Shown here: positions 34,470 to 47,039 of the stretch, piece by piece | Layout: the number at the start of each line of letters is the position of its first letter | How positions within the stretch are numbered: the first letter of the stretch is position 1 | DNA from: Malus domestica | Lineage: Eukaryota; Streptophyta; Magnoliopsida; Rosales; Rosaceae | NCBI RefSeq assembly: GCF_042453785.1 | Contig: NC_091662.1 | Span: 1,245,001 to 1,309,000, forward strand | Direction: 5' to 3' | Length of the DNA stretch: 64,000 nucleotides | The notes under the pieces: model-generated | The model's database searches: none | Told to the model about the DNA's origin: nothing | What the model saw: only the letters and a program-made list of their open reading frames with translations | Made by a program: the position numbers and the translations under genes

Positions 34470-37150
34470 ATTATTATTATTATTTTTTTAACAAAAAATT
34501 TAGGAAGAGATTAGTTACTCTCACCAGTAACGCTAGAGCATACCCACAACATCAAGCCTAAATCATAGCCTTCATTCTCTTACCTCCAATGTTCTTAAAA
34601 TTCTATTTCAAGCACCACATGCCCTAGTTAGTGGTTATTCAACATAGTATCATTGTTTTTTTTTTCTTCCTAAATGTATGTTTTGAGTTTGATTCCCGTT
34701 TCTTATTTCTTTGTTGGTTTACTAAGTGAATGGTGGGGATTCACGCCTACACGTAAATTTCTCTTTTTCCTCTCAGCTCTTCATGCATATGTTAAGCTTA
34801 ATTGCCTAACTATGTTATTTAAACAGGAACAATATCCCTCACAACTATTTCAATGATGTTTTTAATCACTCAATCTAATTTATTTGAGCGACGACCTTTA
34901 CCTAACAGAATGTGGTTGGATAAAATCATAGGTGATAAAAAGTTATTTTGCCCAAAAAAGTTTATTCGTCTGGGAGGAATTTTTATTTTATTTTATTTTT
35001 TAATTTTTTTTAGCGACGAAGCCACTTTGGAGACCTTCTTTTGGAACGATATTCATACGACCATACTATTGTTTAAGCTCAAGACTGAATAAACTACACA
35101 CCATTCGCTCACCATGGGAATATGCTAAGTTCCGTGTATGTTGTTTGTCATAAAAAAAATGCTTGAATTGTGGGCTGCTGTCAAATGACCTAATCATCTG
35201 ATCATTAGTGAAACATAATTAACTATTAACAATTCCTCTAAAGTGCAAGTCATTGGCTTGATGATGCAATTAACTAATTATTTTCCTCAGACATTGAGAG
35301 TTTCAATTATGCTTTGTACGTACGTGCTGTCTATAGTTATATACTGAATATTATTTCACCCCTAACGAAGAATGAAATAATTATTTGTTTTCTCCCTCAG
35401 GAATTATTACTTAATTTGAAATCTTTTATCAAAGCAGAACGACTAACTTTTTGTTCTTGAAATACTGTCACGTAATATTACAATTTCATTCAAATTATAA
35501 CGTATGTATTTATTTTTTATTAATATATGTTAAAAATGAGACATATTAAACATGTTACTTACCCATATTATAACACGTAAAAAAGTACATCGCATGATAA
35601 ATGTATAAAGTGCACATAAAATCTTATCAAAAGGAAAGGCAGGAAGATTTATACACTATAAGAAAAGTGCGTCTCCTACACATAAAATGATTGTTAATTA
35701 AAGTCATCGATGCAAATAATTAATATAGTTAGTGCATGCAGAAGGGCAGAACCCAAAACTCCGAGCAAAAGCAGTAAAGGACCACAGAAAACATCAATTA
35801 GACATCGATCTCATAATCATCCTCTAGAGCCGCATGTACAACGAATAATTTAAGATATTTAGTTAATTAAATTATTATGGGATTAATAATATATTGCTGG
35901 AGAAATCCAAGTTACTTAAAAAGTTGGATTGAGAAATACATATTGATCAGCCGACACTCGACAGAGAGAGACATCACATGTTTTTGGGATTGAATTAATG
36001 TTTGAATTGGACCACTGTCCAGTGATTTCAACGCCTGCATTTTGTTCTAGATACATGTTTTTAGGGTCGTATGTCTGGATACATTTACAACCAGATAATC
36101 CAATTCGAATTTGAATATATGGGATCAAGCTTCCATATTTGAAAGTTCTTAACAACTGTATATAGACTTTGAACATAAAAACATCGAATTATGTATTAAG
36201 TTGTCGTTTATTCTGATTGACAATATATATACTTGCAAAAATTAATGAGCTGAGAAAAATGCTAACCAAGATATTTCTTCCACTAGCTTAAAATTTGATA
36301 GTTATCTGATCCCCATCATAATCCGCTAGAGAGACTTAACGGAAATCGTTGTCGTTAATTTAGTGGTGGAGGTGGGTAAGGTGATAGATAAAATAGCTAA
36401 CCCTAGGTACTTCCTCAACTAGCTTATATATAGCTCATCACAATCCGTCAAAGAGACTGATGAAAGCCAATGAAGTTAACTTAGTTATGGTGAGGGTGTG
36501 TATGATGATAGATAAGAGTATGCTAGATCCATAATTCGAGTGTAACCAAAAAATTAAAAGTCTGTAAAAATGTCGAGAAATTTGTGTTGAGAGTTGGGCG
36601 ATTTATTTGAACAATGTGGAGACATGCATATTTAATATTGGACCCAATGGATAGGTTTATGATATGACATGGATGTTTTGCACAGACCGTCGTGATTCAT
36701 GAAAATTAATTTGGTTGGGATCGACGTGACATCTCATGCATGCATAAATGCCAGGTTAGGTATCCATAATAAATAAATCACGATATACATTAGCATCCAT
36801 GAATTTTTATTTCGATTTTTGAAAGTTTGTGTGAGACGTGCTAGCTAGGCAGACCTTCTCTACCTCTTAAGATAAACTGATTCATGTGCAAGTGCGATAG
36901 AACCTTTCAATCTCTTCGGGCTGAACATTTAACTTGTCAAATTAACGTATACAGTGGGAATTGGAAAATGGGAAAGTGGGAACCCTTCTCCTTCACAATG
37001 ATAGAAACAAAAATAGGGTCATGCAGGGATTTGAAATGTTTGTGAACTTGTCGTCTCCACCAAATTGTGAAACATGATCAATACCTAAATCATCATGTAT
37101 TATGGATACAGAAACATGTTGGGTTTTCGTTCCCATTTTTGTTTGTTTGT
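34470..37150. other. Long spacer without recognised gene
   Basis: AT-rich DNA. The only structure seen is an imperfect tandem duplication at 36249-36512 (units share CTAGCTTA, ATCATAATCCGCTAGAGAGAC/ATCACAATCCGTCAAAGAGAC and GATGATAGATA). No coding region or RNA gene is supported. Confidence 0.5.
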
Positions 37151-37165
37151 AGGCCTTCCATACCC

Positions 37166-37173
<8 letters not shown>

Positions 37174-37218
<45 letters not shown>
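37174..37218. repeat. (TA)n(TG)n microsatellite
   Basis: TATATATA followed by about 20 TG units. Confidence 0.95.
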
Positions 37219-37220
<2 letters not shown>

Positions 37221-37431
37221 AGTGTGTACCTAACATGTGTTTTCCATCCTGTTACATTGGCACATGGGTGCCATCCCTCGTATACAAGCTCCACAATTTA
37301 TTGTAGAAGCACTAATTAATTAGAGAAATTAAAGATAGATAGCATATTGGTTTAGTTAAGTTAACTAGATCAGTACATTATTTTTAAATAAAAATAATGC
37401 ACCCAAAAATAGCGTGAATGCTACAATCATT

Positions 37432-38389
37432 TTTTTTTGTCAAAGAGAGGAATATTATTAAATACGAATAGAAAGGTTTACATCAATAGCCGGAGTATCA
37501 AACAACCACTCTGGTTCAAAGCAATCCCACAAGTGAGAACCTCCCATACGTGTGACATAATTCGCCATCAAGTGCCCAGCCCCATTACAGGTCCGAGGAG
37601 TAAAGATAAATTCCACATAACTCAATTGTTGTTTGATGTGATCAATGTCCCATAGCACACCTTCAAGACTAGCATCCAACAGTAAAAGGCCATTTAACAT
37701 CTCCACAAGAACCTTCGAGTCGGTCTCGATTTAAACCATCCCATAACCTCTTTCTGTACAAGCCACCAAAGCCCCCCTCACCCTTTCCACTTCCGCCATC
37801 AGACTAGACTCACACAAGACATTCCCCACACCACCGGCCCCTTGAAAAATTTATGCAAAGTCTCTAGCCACCCACCCAAATCCACCCCTTCCCGTGTGAT
37901 TACACCAAGCTCCATCACAATTAACCTTAATTGTTTGAAATGGAGGCTTCACCCATCTCTCATGTACCGTCCCCCCCTCCCTGCCGCTGCTGACCACCTA
38001 CAAGTGTGTGCTCCCCCCCCCCCCCCCCCCCCGGGGGTCTCCCTCAAGTTCACTCCATTGACGATGCATAAGCTCCAAAGCTACCCGAGGCTCCACTACC
38101 GACTTCTCAAATACCACACTATTTCTACATTTCCAAATACGCCACAAACCACACACCACCCATCGCAAAAGCTTATCCGCCTCCACCTCAACACTATATT
38201 TTCGACATAACCATTTCCAACATTCCAAGAAATCCCCACCCTCCACTGAAACCACATCCAACTGTAATGGTGAACCAAACCAAAAAATTCTAGCAAAAGA
38301 GCATTTGAAGAAGAGATGTACTTGTGTCTCCTCTCCACATTGTGGACAACAAGTCTCCAACCGAACACCCCGGCGTTGTAGGTTAGTAC
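37432..38389 (-). mobile_element. 5'-truncated LINE with flanking 16-bp target duplication
   Basis: The minus strand encodes a reverse-transcriptase zinc-binding region (CCPQCGEETQVHLFFKCSFA, LLRWVVCGLWRIWKCRNS), then an RNase H domain (VKPPFQTIKVNCDGAW, FGWVARDFA, IETDSKVLVEMLNG, GAGHLMANYV) with at least two in-frame stops. These are the 3' domains of plant L1-type LINEs. The element ends in a short A tract (T on plus, 37431-37438). GAATGCTACAATCATT is present on both sides (37416-37431 and 38390-38405), as expected for target-primed insertion. A 20-base C run (38013-38032) lies between the two domains. It cannot move by itself. Confidence 0.9.
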
Positions 38390-38405
38390 GAATGCTACAA
38401 TCATT

Positions 38406-40415
38406 GTTGATGGCATGAATGCTATGTTACAATGATGCTGAATGATCAAGTAACTCATTTGAACTGAATATTTTCGCCAAAGAAGCTCAAACTGCCTCCT
38501 ATGCTTCATGAAAGATTGTCAATATCTTAAGATTCCATCTAAGTTCGAATATTCTTTTTCGTAATTTTAATAAACGTAATATATATGAAATATTGCTTGT
38601 ATATAAAAAAAGGTACAAGAAAATGTTCACTGTTGCAACAAATACTTCTTAACGTTGAAATTAAACTAACCTTGGAGATAGCTGAAAATTATACACAGGT
38701 TTCTTCAACCAGTTGGGCAGGCATTGGAGCCACTCCACATCCTTGAGTCTTGACACAGTTGGCATATGACGGTGTAACACCAACATAGTTGATTGATAGA
38801 CAATACTATAGCTACTCATTGTCTTTTCATGCATGATTGATGATAGAAAAAGAAGACGACGACTAATGTTGAGATAACATCCATTAATTCATTGACATGA
38901 ATTGATGAAGAAATAAGTGTTGTGTAGGTTCATACGACGCAGCCTCCGCGCATACACGATTGTGATTTGTGAGTGACTCCCTACCTCTGGCCCCAAAAAA
39001 AAAAATTCCGTCTTGTTTAATAAGTATGTGTAATGTGTTTATATCTTTCGTTATACAGCCAATCATGTAATTACATAAATAAATACATAATTTCTACTCT
39101 TTAGTAGAATTTTCTTTGTCAATCAAAAGAAAGTAAAAATACCATTCTACCCCTACTAACAAAAATAAAGAAAAGTTATGGACAATATAGCAAATCACAC
39201 AAAAATAATTTCGTTTTTTTTTTCTCTCCAGGTAATCCTCACTTTTCCTCCCACCTCCATCACTCTTTCTACATGAAGCAACTATCCTCACTATTTCTCT
39301 AAAAATTACTCATCAATAGGATTGTAAACGGATCAATTAAATCAATTGTGATAGGATCCAATTTAAGAAGAAAAATCATTTGACATGATCTAATAATCTA
39401 AAGATCATTGATAATCCTAATAAACATTATTTTAACCATCATGGGGTGACGCAGTGGTTAGGAAAGAATTTAAGGTATGTATCCCACACGACATATTTTG
39501 AGTCCATTTCCTGGGGCTCATAAATCTCATGATGGTGGTCAAAAGAGGCTGAAATGTCATTGTAAATCTTCCTGACTTGTAGAAGGATGGATTGCACTGG
39601 CAAAGTCACTAGCAGTCGCTATCGGATTTGTTAACGGACGGTTATCCGCATTAATAATGTGATCTTATGTGTTTATAAGAATTTTTATTAATTAACTATC
39701 ATAAAGTTTTGTTTTTACCAATAATATACGTCAACGCTTATCAAAGAAGTTAAAAAATAACAAATATAATTTGACAATTAATTTCTACGCAAGTATAAAA
39801 GTTTTAACGAGATGTTATTGGCACTCTAAAAAGTTTATTGTGCACTTCTGATAATGTTTTTTTTTCTCTTTTTCCAGTTACATGTTCAGCCTTCGTTTCC
39901 CCTAGTATTTGGTGGAGAAGCGTCTCCAGACTCACCGTTACAAATCCCGCCCACCATAACCGCTAAGCCACCCCCAAAGTCACAACCTAATTTCCCCCTC
40001 TCTCATTTTCATTCACTAATAATTAATCCCTCTGGCTCTCATTTCCTACACTAATCTTTAGTCGTAATCATATAATTAGGTTTTAATTGTTAAACCCCAC
40101 CCCCATATTTTCATTCTATCTCTATTTTTCCCTAGAACATATTTGTCATCTATCAATTTAGTCCCTTATTCTCTTTTAATCCTAACCCTTAATTTAGAAT
40201 TTCTATTGTTCTTAAATTGCCATGTGGCAGCTCTCAGATCTCTCTCTTCTTCCCTCTCTTCCTGAAACAATTTTCCAATCTCAGTGCTCTCTCTCTTTCG
40301 GTTTCTTCTCTCTCTCTCTCACTCTCTAAACTCCGAGAGATTCTCTCTAGCTTTCACCTCTCTTCCTTCACAAATCAAACCCCAATATCTATATATTTGG
40401 AATCCTTGAGACTTA
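38406..40415. other. Spacer with possible SINE remnant
   Basis: No gene recognised. At 39443-39640 the text begins GGGGTGACGCAGTGGTTAGG, which resembles the box-A end of plant tRNA-derived SINEs, and continues through a phrase (CTGTAAATCTTCCTGAC-like) also seen at 48300. CT-rich DNA at 40240-40370 precedes the third Copia element. Confidence 0.4.
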
Positions 40416-41643
40416 TGTTAGAGTTATGTAGAGAATGCCACTTGTCCTTGTATTAGTGGCTGTTGAGTTTTGTATCTAGGGTGTTATGTTTTGTATGAGT
40501 ATAAATAGCATAATTGCATTGTATTGATTAAGTTAAAACAGTAATAGAAAAATCTGTTGCAAAAGATCGTCTTCTCTCTCTCTCTCTGATATTCGTTATC
40601 TTTCTTCATACCTAAGTTTTCTACATTTCTTAGCAATGTTATCATGGTATCAGAGCCGATACGGTTAACACCTTCGGTTGTCGATCCTTCTTGCTTCCGC
40701 TCTCGTTTTCTCTTTCTTGGATTGTTGCTGTGATTTGTCGATCGTCGTCGGTGTTCAGGTTGTGGATTTCGATTTAGTCGCAGTCGGTGGGTTCTGATTT
40801 CTGTCGCTAGTCTTCGAAGTCGGTGCTCTGCAAAACCCTAGAAATTGGGGATTTTTGGTGTTCTTGAGCTGTTGTTCATTGTCACTAGTTGCTGAGGTGA
40901 TTTCTTCTCTATGTTACGGTTGAATCCCTGATTATTGTTGAAGATCTCTACTGCAATCCTAATATGTGGAAATTGTTGTTGCGGATTCTTGATTTTTTGT
41001 TCATTCTCTCTCTGCTGTGATATTACTACTCCTTGATTCTTGTTCTTGGTTCTTTTCGCCTATCTGTGGTATACTCTCTTGTGATTCACGATTTGTTGAT
41101 TGTTATTTGTACAAACATGGTTACCACTGCTCAATTGGCTCTTACACAATCTCCGATTTCCTCACTGATTCCCAGTGTTGGTAATATTGTTACGGTTAAA
41201 CTTGATGATTCCAATTATGTTACTTGGAACTTTCAACTGGAATTGTGATTGGATGGTAATGGAATTCGAGGTTTTCTTGATGGCTCAATTCCTTGTCCTG
41301 CACGTTTTGATGACTCGGATTCTGATAATGATATTGTGGAACATGCACAAACTGTTAACTGATGCATATAAAATCTGGAAGATTCATGATAAGGCTTTAA
41401 TGACACTCATTACTGCTACTTTGTCCACTGCTGCATTGTCTTGTGTGATTATTAATGGCTGTTGAGTTTTGTATCTAGGGTGTTATATTTTGTATGAGTA
41501 TAAATAGCAGAATTGCATTGTATTGATTAAGTTAAAACAGTAATAGAAAAATCTGTTGCAAAAGATCGTCTTCTCTCTCTCTCTCTGATATTCGTTATCT
41601 TTCTTCATACCTAAGTTTTCTACATTTCTTAGCAATGTTATCA
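40416..41643 (+). mobile_element. Copia element 3, internally deleted
   Basis: The 5' LTR is 40416-40644 (TGTTAGAG...TTATCA), followed directly by the primer site TGGTATCAGAGCC and a leader. A gag fragment at about 41118-41455 (LIPSVGNIVTVKLDDSNYVT, DAYKIWKIHDKAL) carries a frameshift and joins within the codons for SCVI to the last 184 bp of the 3' LTR (41460-41643). The target duplication ACTTA is present at 40411-40415 and 41644-41648. Only two differences are seen over the 184 shared LTR bases. All of pol is missing. The TGGCTGTTG text at the joint is present in both partners, so deletion through a short homology is likely. Confidence 0.9.
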
Positions 41644-41648
41644 ACTTA

Positions 41649-43717
41649 ACGAACTCAATGGTACCCTTGCATGCGCCATCAGAGCATCGTGGAGCTTTCT
41701 GCCATTGAAGCCGAGATGCTTCAAAGCTCTAAAACTCGAACCCAGGTGAGAAGTGTGTTCCTTCTTCAAATTTCTGGGTTATGTATGTTGGTTTTATGAC
41801 AAAACTCGAGGGTTTTGACCTCAGTTTTTCTCTGTGCCAACAATCTAGCTCCGACGACGAACTCCGACGAGTTCGAGGTCCATTTCTTCCCAAAACCTGC
41901 TGCAGTGCGTCCAGGTGAGTTCTTAGGTATATTTGTGAGGTTTTAGAACCCTTTATTCAAGCCCTAACCCTTGCCATCCTTTGTGCATGCATGTCCGGTT
42001 CCGATGACGAACTCCGGCGAGTTCGTGAGTGTGTGTTTGGTATGTTTGGTCCCTGCAAGGTGTGCGTGTGTGTGTGTGCAGGTGTGTGTTGTGAGCTGTT
42101 GTGTGTGTGTAGTGTGAGTGTTGAGTGTGTGCGTATGTGTTGTGTATGTACGTAAATTGTGTGTGTATGTTTGTGTAGGAAGTTGGGCCGTGTGCGTGTA
42201 TGTGCTGTGGGTGTGCGTGTGCTGTGTGAGTGTATGTCGTGTGCATGTATGTGTGTGTGTGGGGTACGGTGCATGTTATGTGTGTGTGTGAAGTGCATGC
42301 TTATGCATGTTGTGTGTGTGTGTGTGTGTTTATATATGTATATATATATATATGCAAGTGTGTGTGTGCAGCGCATGCTTATGCATGCTCTGTGTGTGTG
42401 TGTGTGTGTTTATATATGTATATGTATATGCAAGTGTGTGTGTAATGCATGCTTTGCATGTGTGTGTGTGTTGGTGAGTATGGGTTTGGGCTCAAGCCCA
42501 AACCACCTCTTGATCCTAACCTATCCAAACCCAAGGCCCATTTCCATTTCCTAGAATTATATTGTTTGGGTAGTTTGATTAAGTTGTACATTTTCGTGCT
42601 TAGGTGAAGTTGCTAGTGGAGACTTCCTTAATAATTTTCCGCACAATTCTGCTGCTTCGGAGTATCTGTGAGTGGACCACCTTCAAAAATTGCATATTTT
42701 ATTGATAGAATTGCATAATTTAATAGCATGCCTTGCAGATTGATTGATTTGAGGAATACTTTACAGAAGCATGATGATTTAATTATGATTGATTATATAT
42801 ATTTTGAACTATTTTCATTATATTGTATTTTCTATATAACCCTCATTCTGGTAGACAATTTGATCGATGATGATAGGATACTAAGAATGTGTTTCAAATG
42901 ACTTTCGAACACCTCTTCGTAGTATAGATGATCGATGAATTTATGCTACGAAGTTGTATTTTAGAGATGAATTATGTTTTGTGCGTACCTAGTGAACACT
43001 ATGCCGACTGAGGCGAGGATCTGGTGTTGGCATTGAGGCCAGGAGAAATAATCCCTAGCGAAAGGCTGAGGGATACGGAGACAGGCATTGGGTCGGGAGG
43101 GAGATATCTCTGGCTACGGGCACAGAGACTGAGGTGCAGGCATTGGGCCGGGAGTATTGTTATTCAGTGCACTCACTAGCGACACAACTTGTGTTATGCT
43201 TCCTGATATGATTTGTGATATGATTTTCTGAGATTGATTTGCAGAGAGATATATGAATTGTTTTTATGGCATGCTAGAGGTTTTGAGAAACCTATCACTT
43301 ATTATTTAGTAGTTTTCATTATCTTAACTGTGGGGGTTAGTATGTTTATAATTGTTTTCGTATTATGTATGTATATAAACTTGGTCCACTCACCCTTATT
43401 TTGCGCCCCCATTCAGGTCTTAGGGACGAGGACTACGACGCAATATACGAGGCATTCACCTACCAATAGCTGCGTCCGTTTTCCTTGTGTGATATCTGTA
43501 ATAGTCCTTCCTTTTGAAATCTCAAATTAGAACATGCTCTGTGCACTCTAGCCACTTTCTTAAGCACTGTTTATTTCCTTTAGACCTTCTGAGAATTATA
43601 TTTATATTTTCTCCTAATCTTTACTCTTGTATTCAATAAATGGCTTTCGTCACCTCAGGTGTTGGCCAGCACGTGCCTATCCTAATATTCGGGGAATATC
43701 GGGGTCGGGGCGTGTCA
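41649..43717. repeat. Repeat block, possible solo LTR or degraded LTR element
   Basis: Mixed repeat DNA. An inverted motif CGAACTCCGACGAGTTCG at about 41855 recurs diverged at about 42009. TG-rich microsatellites span 42060-42475, with an 80-bp tandem unit holding GCATGCTTATGCATG and TATATATGTATA. Three GGCATTG(A/G)G units lie at 43030-43150, and the block ends in GGGGTCGGGGCGTGTCA at 43701-43717. The last phrases resemble ends of long plant LTRs, but I could not find a matching start or target duplication. No coding region is supported. Confidence 0.45.
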
Positions 43718-44079
43718 TTAATTGTAGTAGCTTGATTAATGCTTTGAGTTAATCTCTCCTCTCGTTCTAACGATGCATGCAACTTGTTCCCATGCTAATC
43801 CTCCTCGAGAACCAACGTAAGTTGATTAGAAGAACAAAATTAAGTTCGAATTATTTCACATCCACTTGATACTCGATTGTACGCGAAATCAACGCGTAAT
43901 TTATTATATTCGCGGAATATGTCAATGTTTGAATTCAGAAAAATGTGATTGTAGTAAAAAGACGGGGGAAGATCCTGGTTTACTTGCCAATTTTGGATCT
44001 GCAGGGAGGGTGAGTATTAATAAACACTTTTTATCTCTTCTTCTGAGTTTTATTTTTTTAATTCCCGATATGATTTCTT

Positions 44080-45154
44080 GTGACACAAGCAATAGGCCTC
44101 AGTTTCAAAGTTGCACAATTTTCTAACAAGTTCTTCCAATTTTTCACACATTGTTTGCGTCTTCTCCAGACATCTTTGTCCTCGCTGCGAGGATCACATC
44201 AAGCTTTAAAACCTGTGAGCTTAATTGTTCGAAGGAGCTCACATGATCCGCTTTCAGCAGCCATCACAAGGAGCATAACAAGTTGCATTGCCAACACTCC
44301 AGACCTCAACTCATCTCATACAATATTACTTAACCAAATTGGAAGAACTAATACTAATTTTCCAGGTTCAGACGAGTTCAATTCTGGAACTTGCGCCACA
44401 TTAATTCTTGGATCTGCTCCTCTTCTTCGCCAATTTTATCTTTTTCAACGTCTTTTTGGGATGCCTAACAATTTTTTTCGATCTTTATGGCCTCCCCACA
44501 TAAGACACGGAGATTATACATTTCAATTAGGTCAGGCTTCTGCGTCTTCTGATGATAACGGGTTCCAAAATGAGACCCAAATTGATCTGTGGAGGCAACT
44601 TCTCATGGAGTCGACTCTATACATGCACAGGCCACCTGATAGCTTGCAGAACGCTGGAGCTACTTACCAACGACCTCTGCACTTCTCGATTGAAATGCGT
44701 GATCGTTATGGAGCAATGTGGCTCGATGTGGATAGCATGTCATATGAGGTACACTCTCACATCGGAACTTTCTTTGTTTATTAACTATCTTGATCGACAA
44801 TGGTTTGATGAGTATCGCTATTGTCATAATCTCTCTTGGCATCTGTAGGAACTATTGGCTTTAGAAGATCATATAGGGTATGTCAGTACAGGATTATCTG
44901 AGGAAGCAGCTGTCACGTCTCTCAAACGCAGCAATTACTTTGTGTTTAAAGAAGAAAATGTTCAGAAAGACTTCTGCAGCATCGGTCAGGAGGATTTTGT
45001 AGAGGAGGATGAGCTAGGAACATTGGACTGTGGACACGGCTTCCACATTTCTTGCATTAAGCAATGGCTAGGGCATAAAAATGTTTGTCCTATGTGCAAA
45101 TCTCCTGGTTTAAGTTCTAAGCTACCCTCATTTTCGCACATTCAAAGTCAGTAA
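44080..45154 (+). CDS. RING-H2 protein of the MBR/BIG BROTHER-like type with a lost zinc ligand
   Basis: Two supported exons: up to 44748 (MWLDVDSMSYE, donor GTACAC) and 44849-45154 (ELLALEDHIGYVSTGLSEE, then RING). The protein matches plant E3 ligases of the MBR2-like group, where the pre-RING text and the C-terminal RING are conserved. Here the RING reads FCSIGQEDFVEEDELGTLDC, GHGFHISCIKQWLGHKNVC, PMC. The second zinc ligand, normally Cys in CxxC, is Gly (GGT for TGT). All other ligands are present. The N-terminal part before about 44200 is not resolved; extra 5' exons may lie at 43870-44010. A RING lacking this Cys would probably not bind E2 properly, so the gene may be decaying or act as a dominant partner. 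Confidence 0.7.
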
Positions 45155-45633
45155 ACTAATTAATTTTTTATGAAGTTGACCAAGTATTTGGCGATTTCTC
45201 AATTTCGCCAGGCTAGTTTAATTTACTTTCATTTTTTTGTCTGGTAAATGTACAGATTATTTATAAAAAAACAATGAGGAATCTCATGTACATGCTCAAA
45301 AAATTTCTCTTTCGTGCAGATTGGAACTTTATGTACGAAATGTATCTCTATGCACGATAACAAGATGAACAGAAACAGAATTTTTTAAATTACCATTCTA
45401 AGAAGTACAGTAAATCAAACCTGTATAAAAAATTGAAGTTAGAAAAAACAGCTGTAGCAAAATCATCGATCATAGTAGCAGCTTCTTTCTGATATTGGTT
45501 TACTGCCACTGCCAAAGGATACGGTGTGCAGCTCCTCCTGACAGTGAACTAGACGCGCATCAACACCTAGCCTCGTTCTTAATCAATCCTGTATGACATT
45601 GAGGGAACACTAAGTTGAGACATTAGGCTTGTT
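45155..45633. other. Spacer between converging genes
   Basis: AT-rich 3' flanks. No gene or element recognised. Confidence 0.5.
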
Positions 45634-47015
45634 TTATGATGTTTTCAGTGGATGCTTGTTGATCATGTCATAAAGTTCGTCTCCAATCCCAAAACCTAGC
45701 ATCCTAGCCATGTCACTAGTCTTCAATCTAGGTTTTGGAATGTCTGCATGACGAACAGCTTGAGTGCCTCGGCGTTGAAGACAACTCCCATCCTCATGTT
45801 CATCTGCAAAGATGAGGGATTTCAAAAGTCAGGCCATTGAATAAGCATCACACTCTCCAACTTTTCCACAATGGCATTGTAACAAATTACAAAGAACTAT
45901 TAATAGCGCTCCAAAATATTCATCATGCACTGCCCAGAGCGCTAATAAAAGCTCCCTAGATTATGCTACCTGGTGTGAATCAACATGGCACCATAACGAG
46001 CTAGCTCTCCAGCGCGCCAATCCAAGAGGACTAGCAGCCAGGGATAAGAGCCATCAAGTCTCAAAAACCAGAGCCTTATGCAGGGAATTCGGATAGTTCT
46101 CGAGGATCACGCGAATCTTCTCTCGTGTAGTTGATGGTAGTAAAACTCCATTAGGGTTTGCATAAAAGTCAATCATGAAATTTAACTTTGTTCAGCTAAT
46201 GCTTAACTCGTTAATTAAATTACCTGATGAAGGAGTGGTAATCCTAGTTGCAGTATGAAATGGAGATAAATCAAGACCTCGAATTATATCATTGTCAATA
46301 ACTATTTCGAAACGGCCTTCACTTGGTGGCATTGGAGGTTCAACTTTGCTAGATGTGTCTGCCAATAACAAACATTTTAGAGCCAGATTTAATCAAGTTT
46401 TCATATCCAATATTGTGTCTTCTATATCTTATTAAAGCACCCAAATTTTGAGTGTGATGGTCGCACCGCCCCTTTGTGCTACTAGTTTACATGTTAAATA
46501 TGAGTGGACAACAAAGATAGTGTGTTTCCAAGGTGTAGTAACAATACTAATGCGTAAGATGAGATATAAATGGATTCTTGACCATTGGATTAATAGTTTT
46601 TTTCATTTTTCTCCCTCATTTGCGCTAAATCGTCATATTAATAAATAGATACACGTGTTATAATATGTAGCAGTGCAACAACCACATTGAAAATTTACTC
46701 GTTTAAAAGAGTATGTGATTGTTAGCATCAAATAAAAATTACTACAAAGATGAAGGGACAGAAACATTAACCGGAGAAACCAAATTAAGGAAAGGTCATA
46801 CCTTCTTCTTCATCATATGAAGAGATGTCAAAATTCCTAGATGGGTTGAAGGCAACTGATACTGCCGTCTGTCCCTGCTGCCTGTTTAACTGTGAAATGG
46901 CCAAAGAGGCCATGGAATCTGAGATTGGTTTGAGGGGAACCCATGGAATAGGAGAGGCTATTATGGTCGGTCTCGAAGAACAACTGGGAAGCAGAGTTTG
47001 GAAGAATGCAGTCAT
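45634..47015 (-). pseudogene. CRR6-like (DUF1817) gene, frameshifted
   Basis: Minus-strand exon 1 is 47015-46802 (MTAFFQTLLPSCSSRPTII..., a Ser-rich N-terminus suited to a plastid transit peptide). Exon 2 is 46358-46224 ([20 protein letters not shown]). Then come remnants at about 46140-45970 (INYTREDSRDPRELSEFP, then in another frame YPWLLVLLDWRAGELARYGA) and 45803-45634 (MNMRMGVVFNAEALKLFVM, then in another frame IPKPRLKTSDMARMLGFGI). From memory this order matches CHLORORESPIRATORY REDUCTION 6, a stromal factor for assembly of the chloroplast NDH complex. A one-base loss in CCTGCATAAGG and a deletion of some 30 bases in the last exon destroy the frame. The family call rests on recall, not a search. 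Confidence 0.65.
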
Positions 47016-47039
47016 TGCTGCAGACTGCAGTGTGTGAAC

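Noticed and set aside
41953..42554. Cys/Val-rich and His/Thr-rich frames of up to 139 codons
   Set aside because: They are translations of TG/CA microsatellites on both strands, with no domain or splice support.
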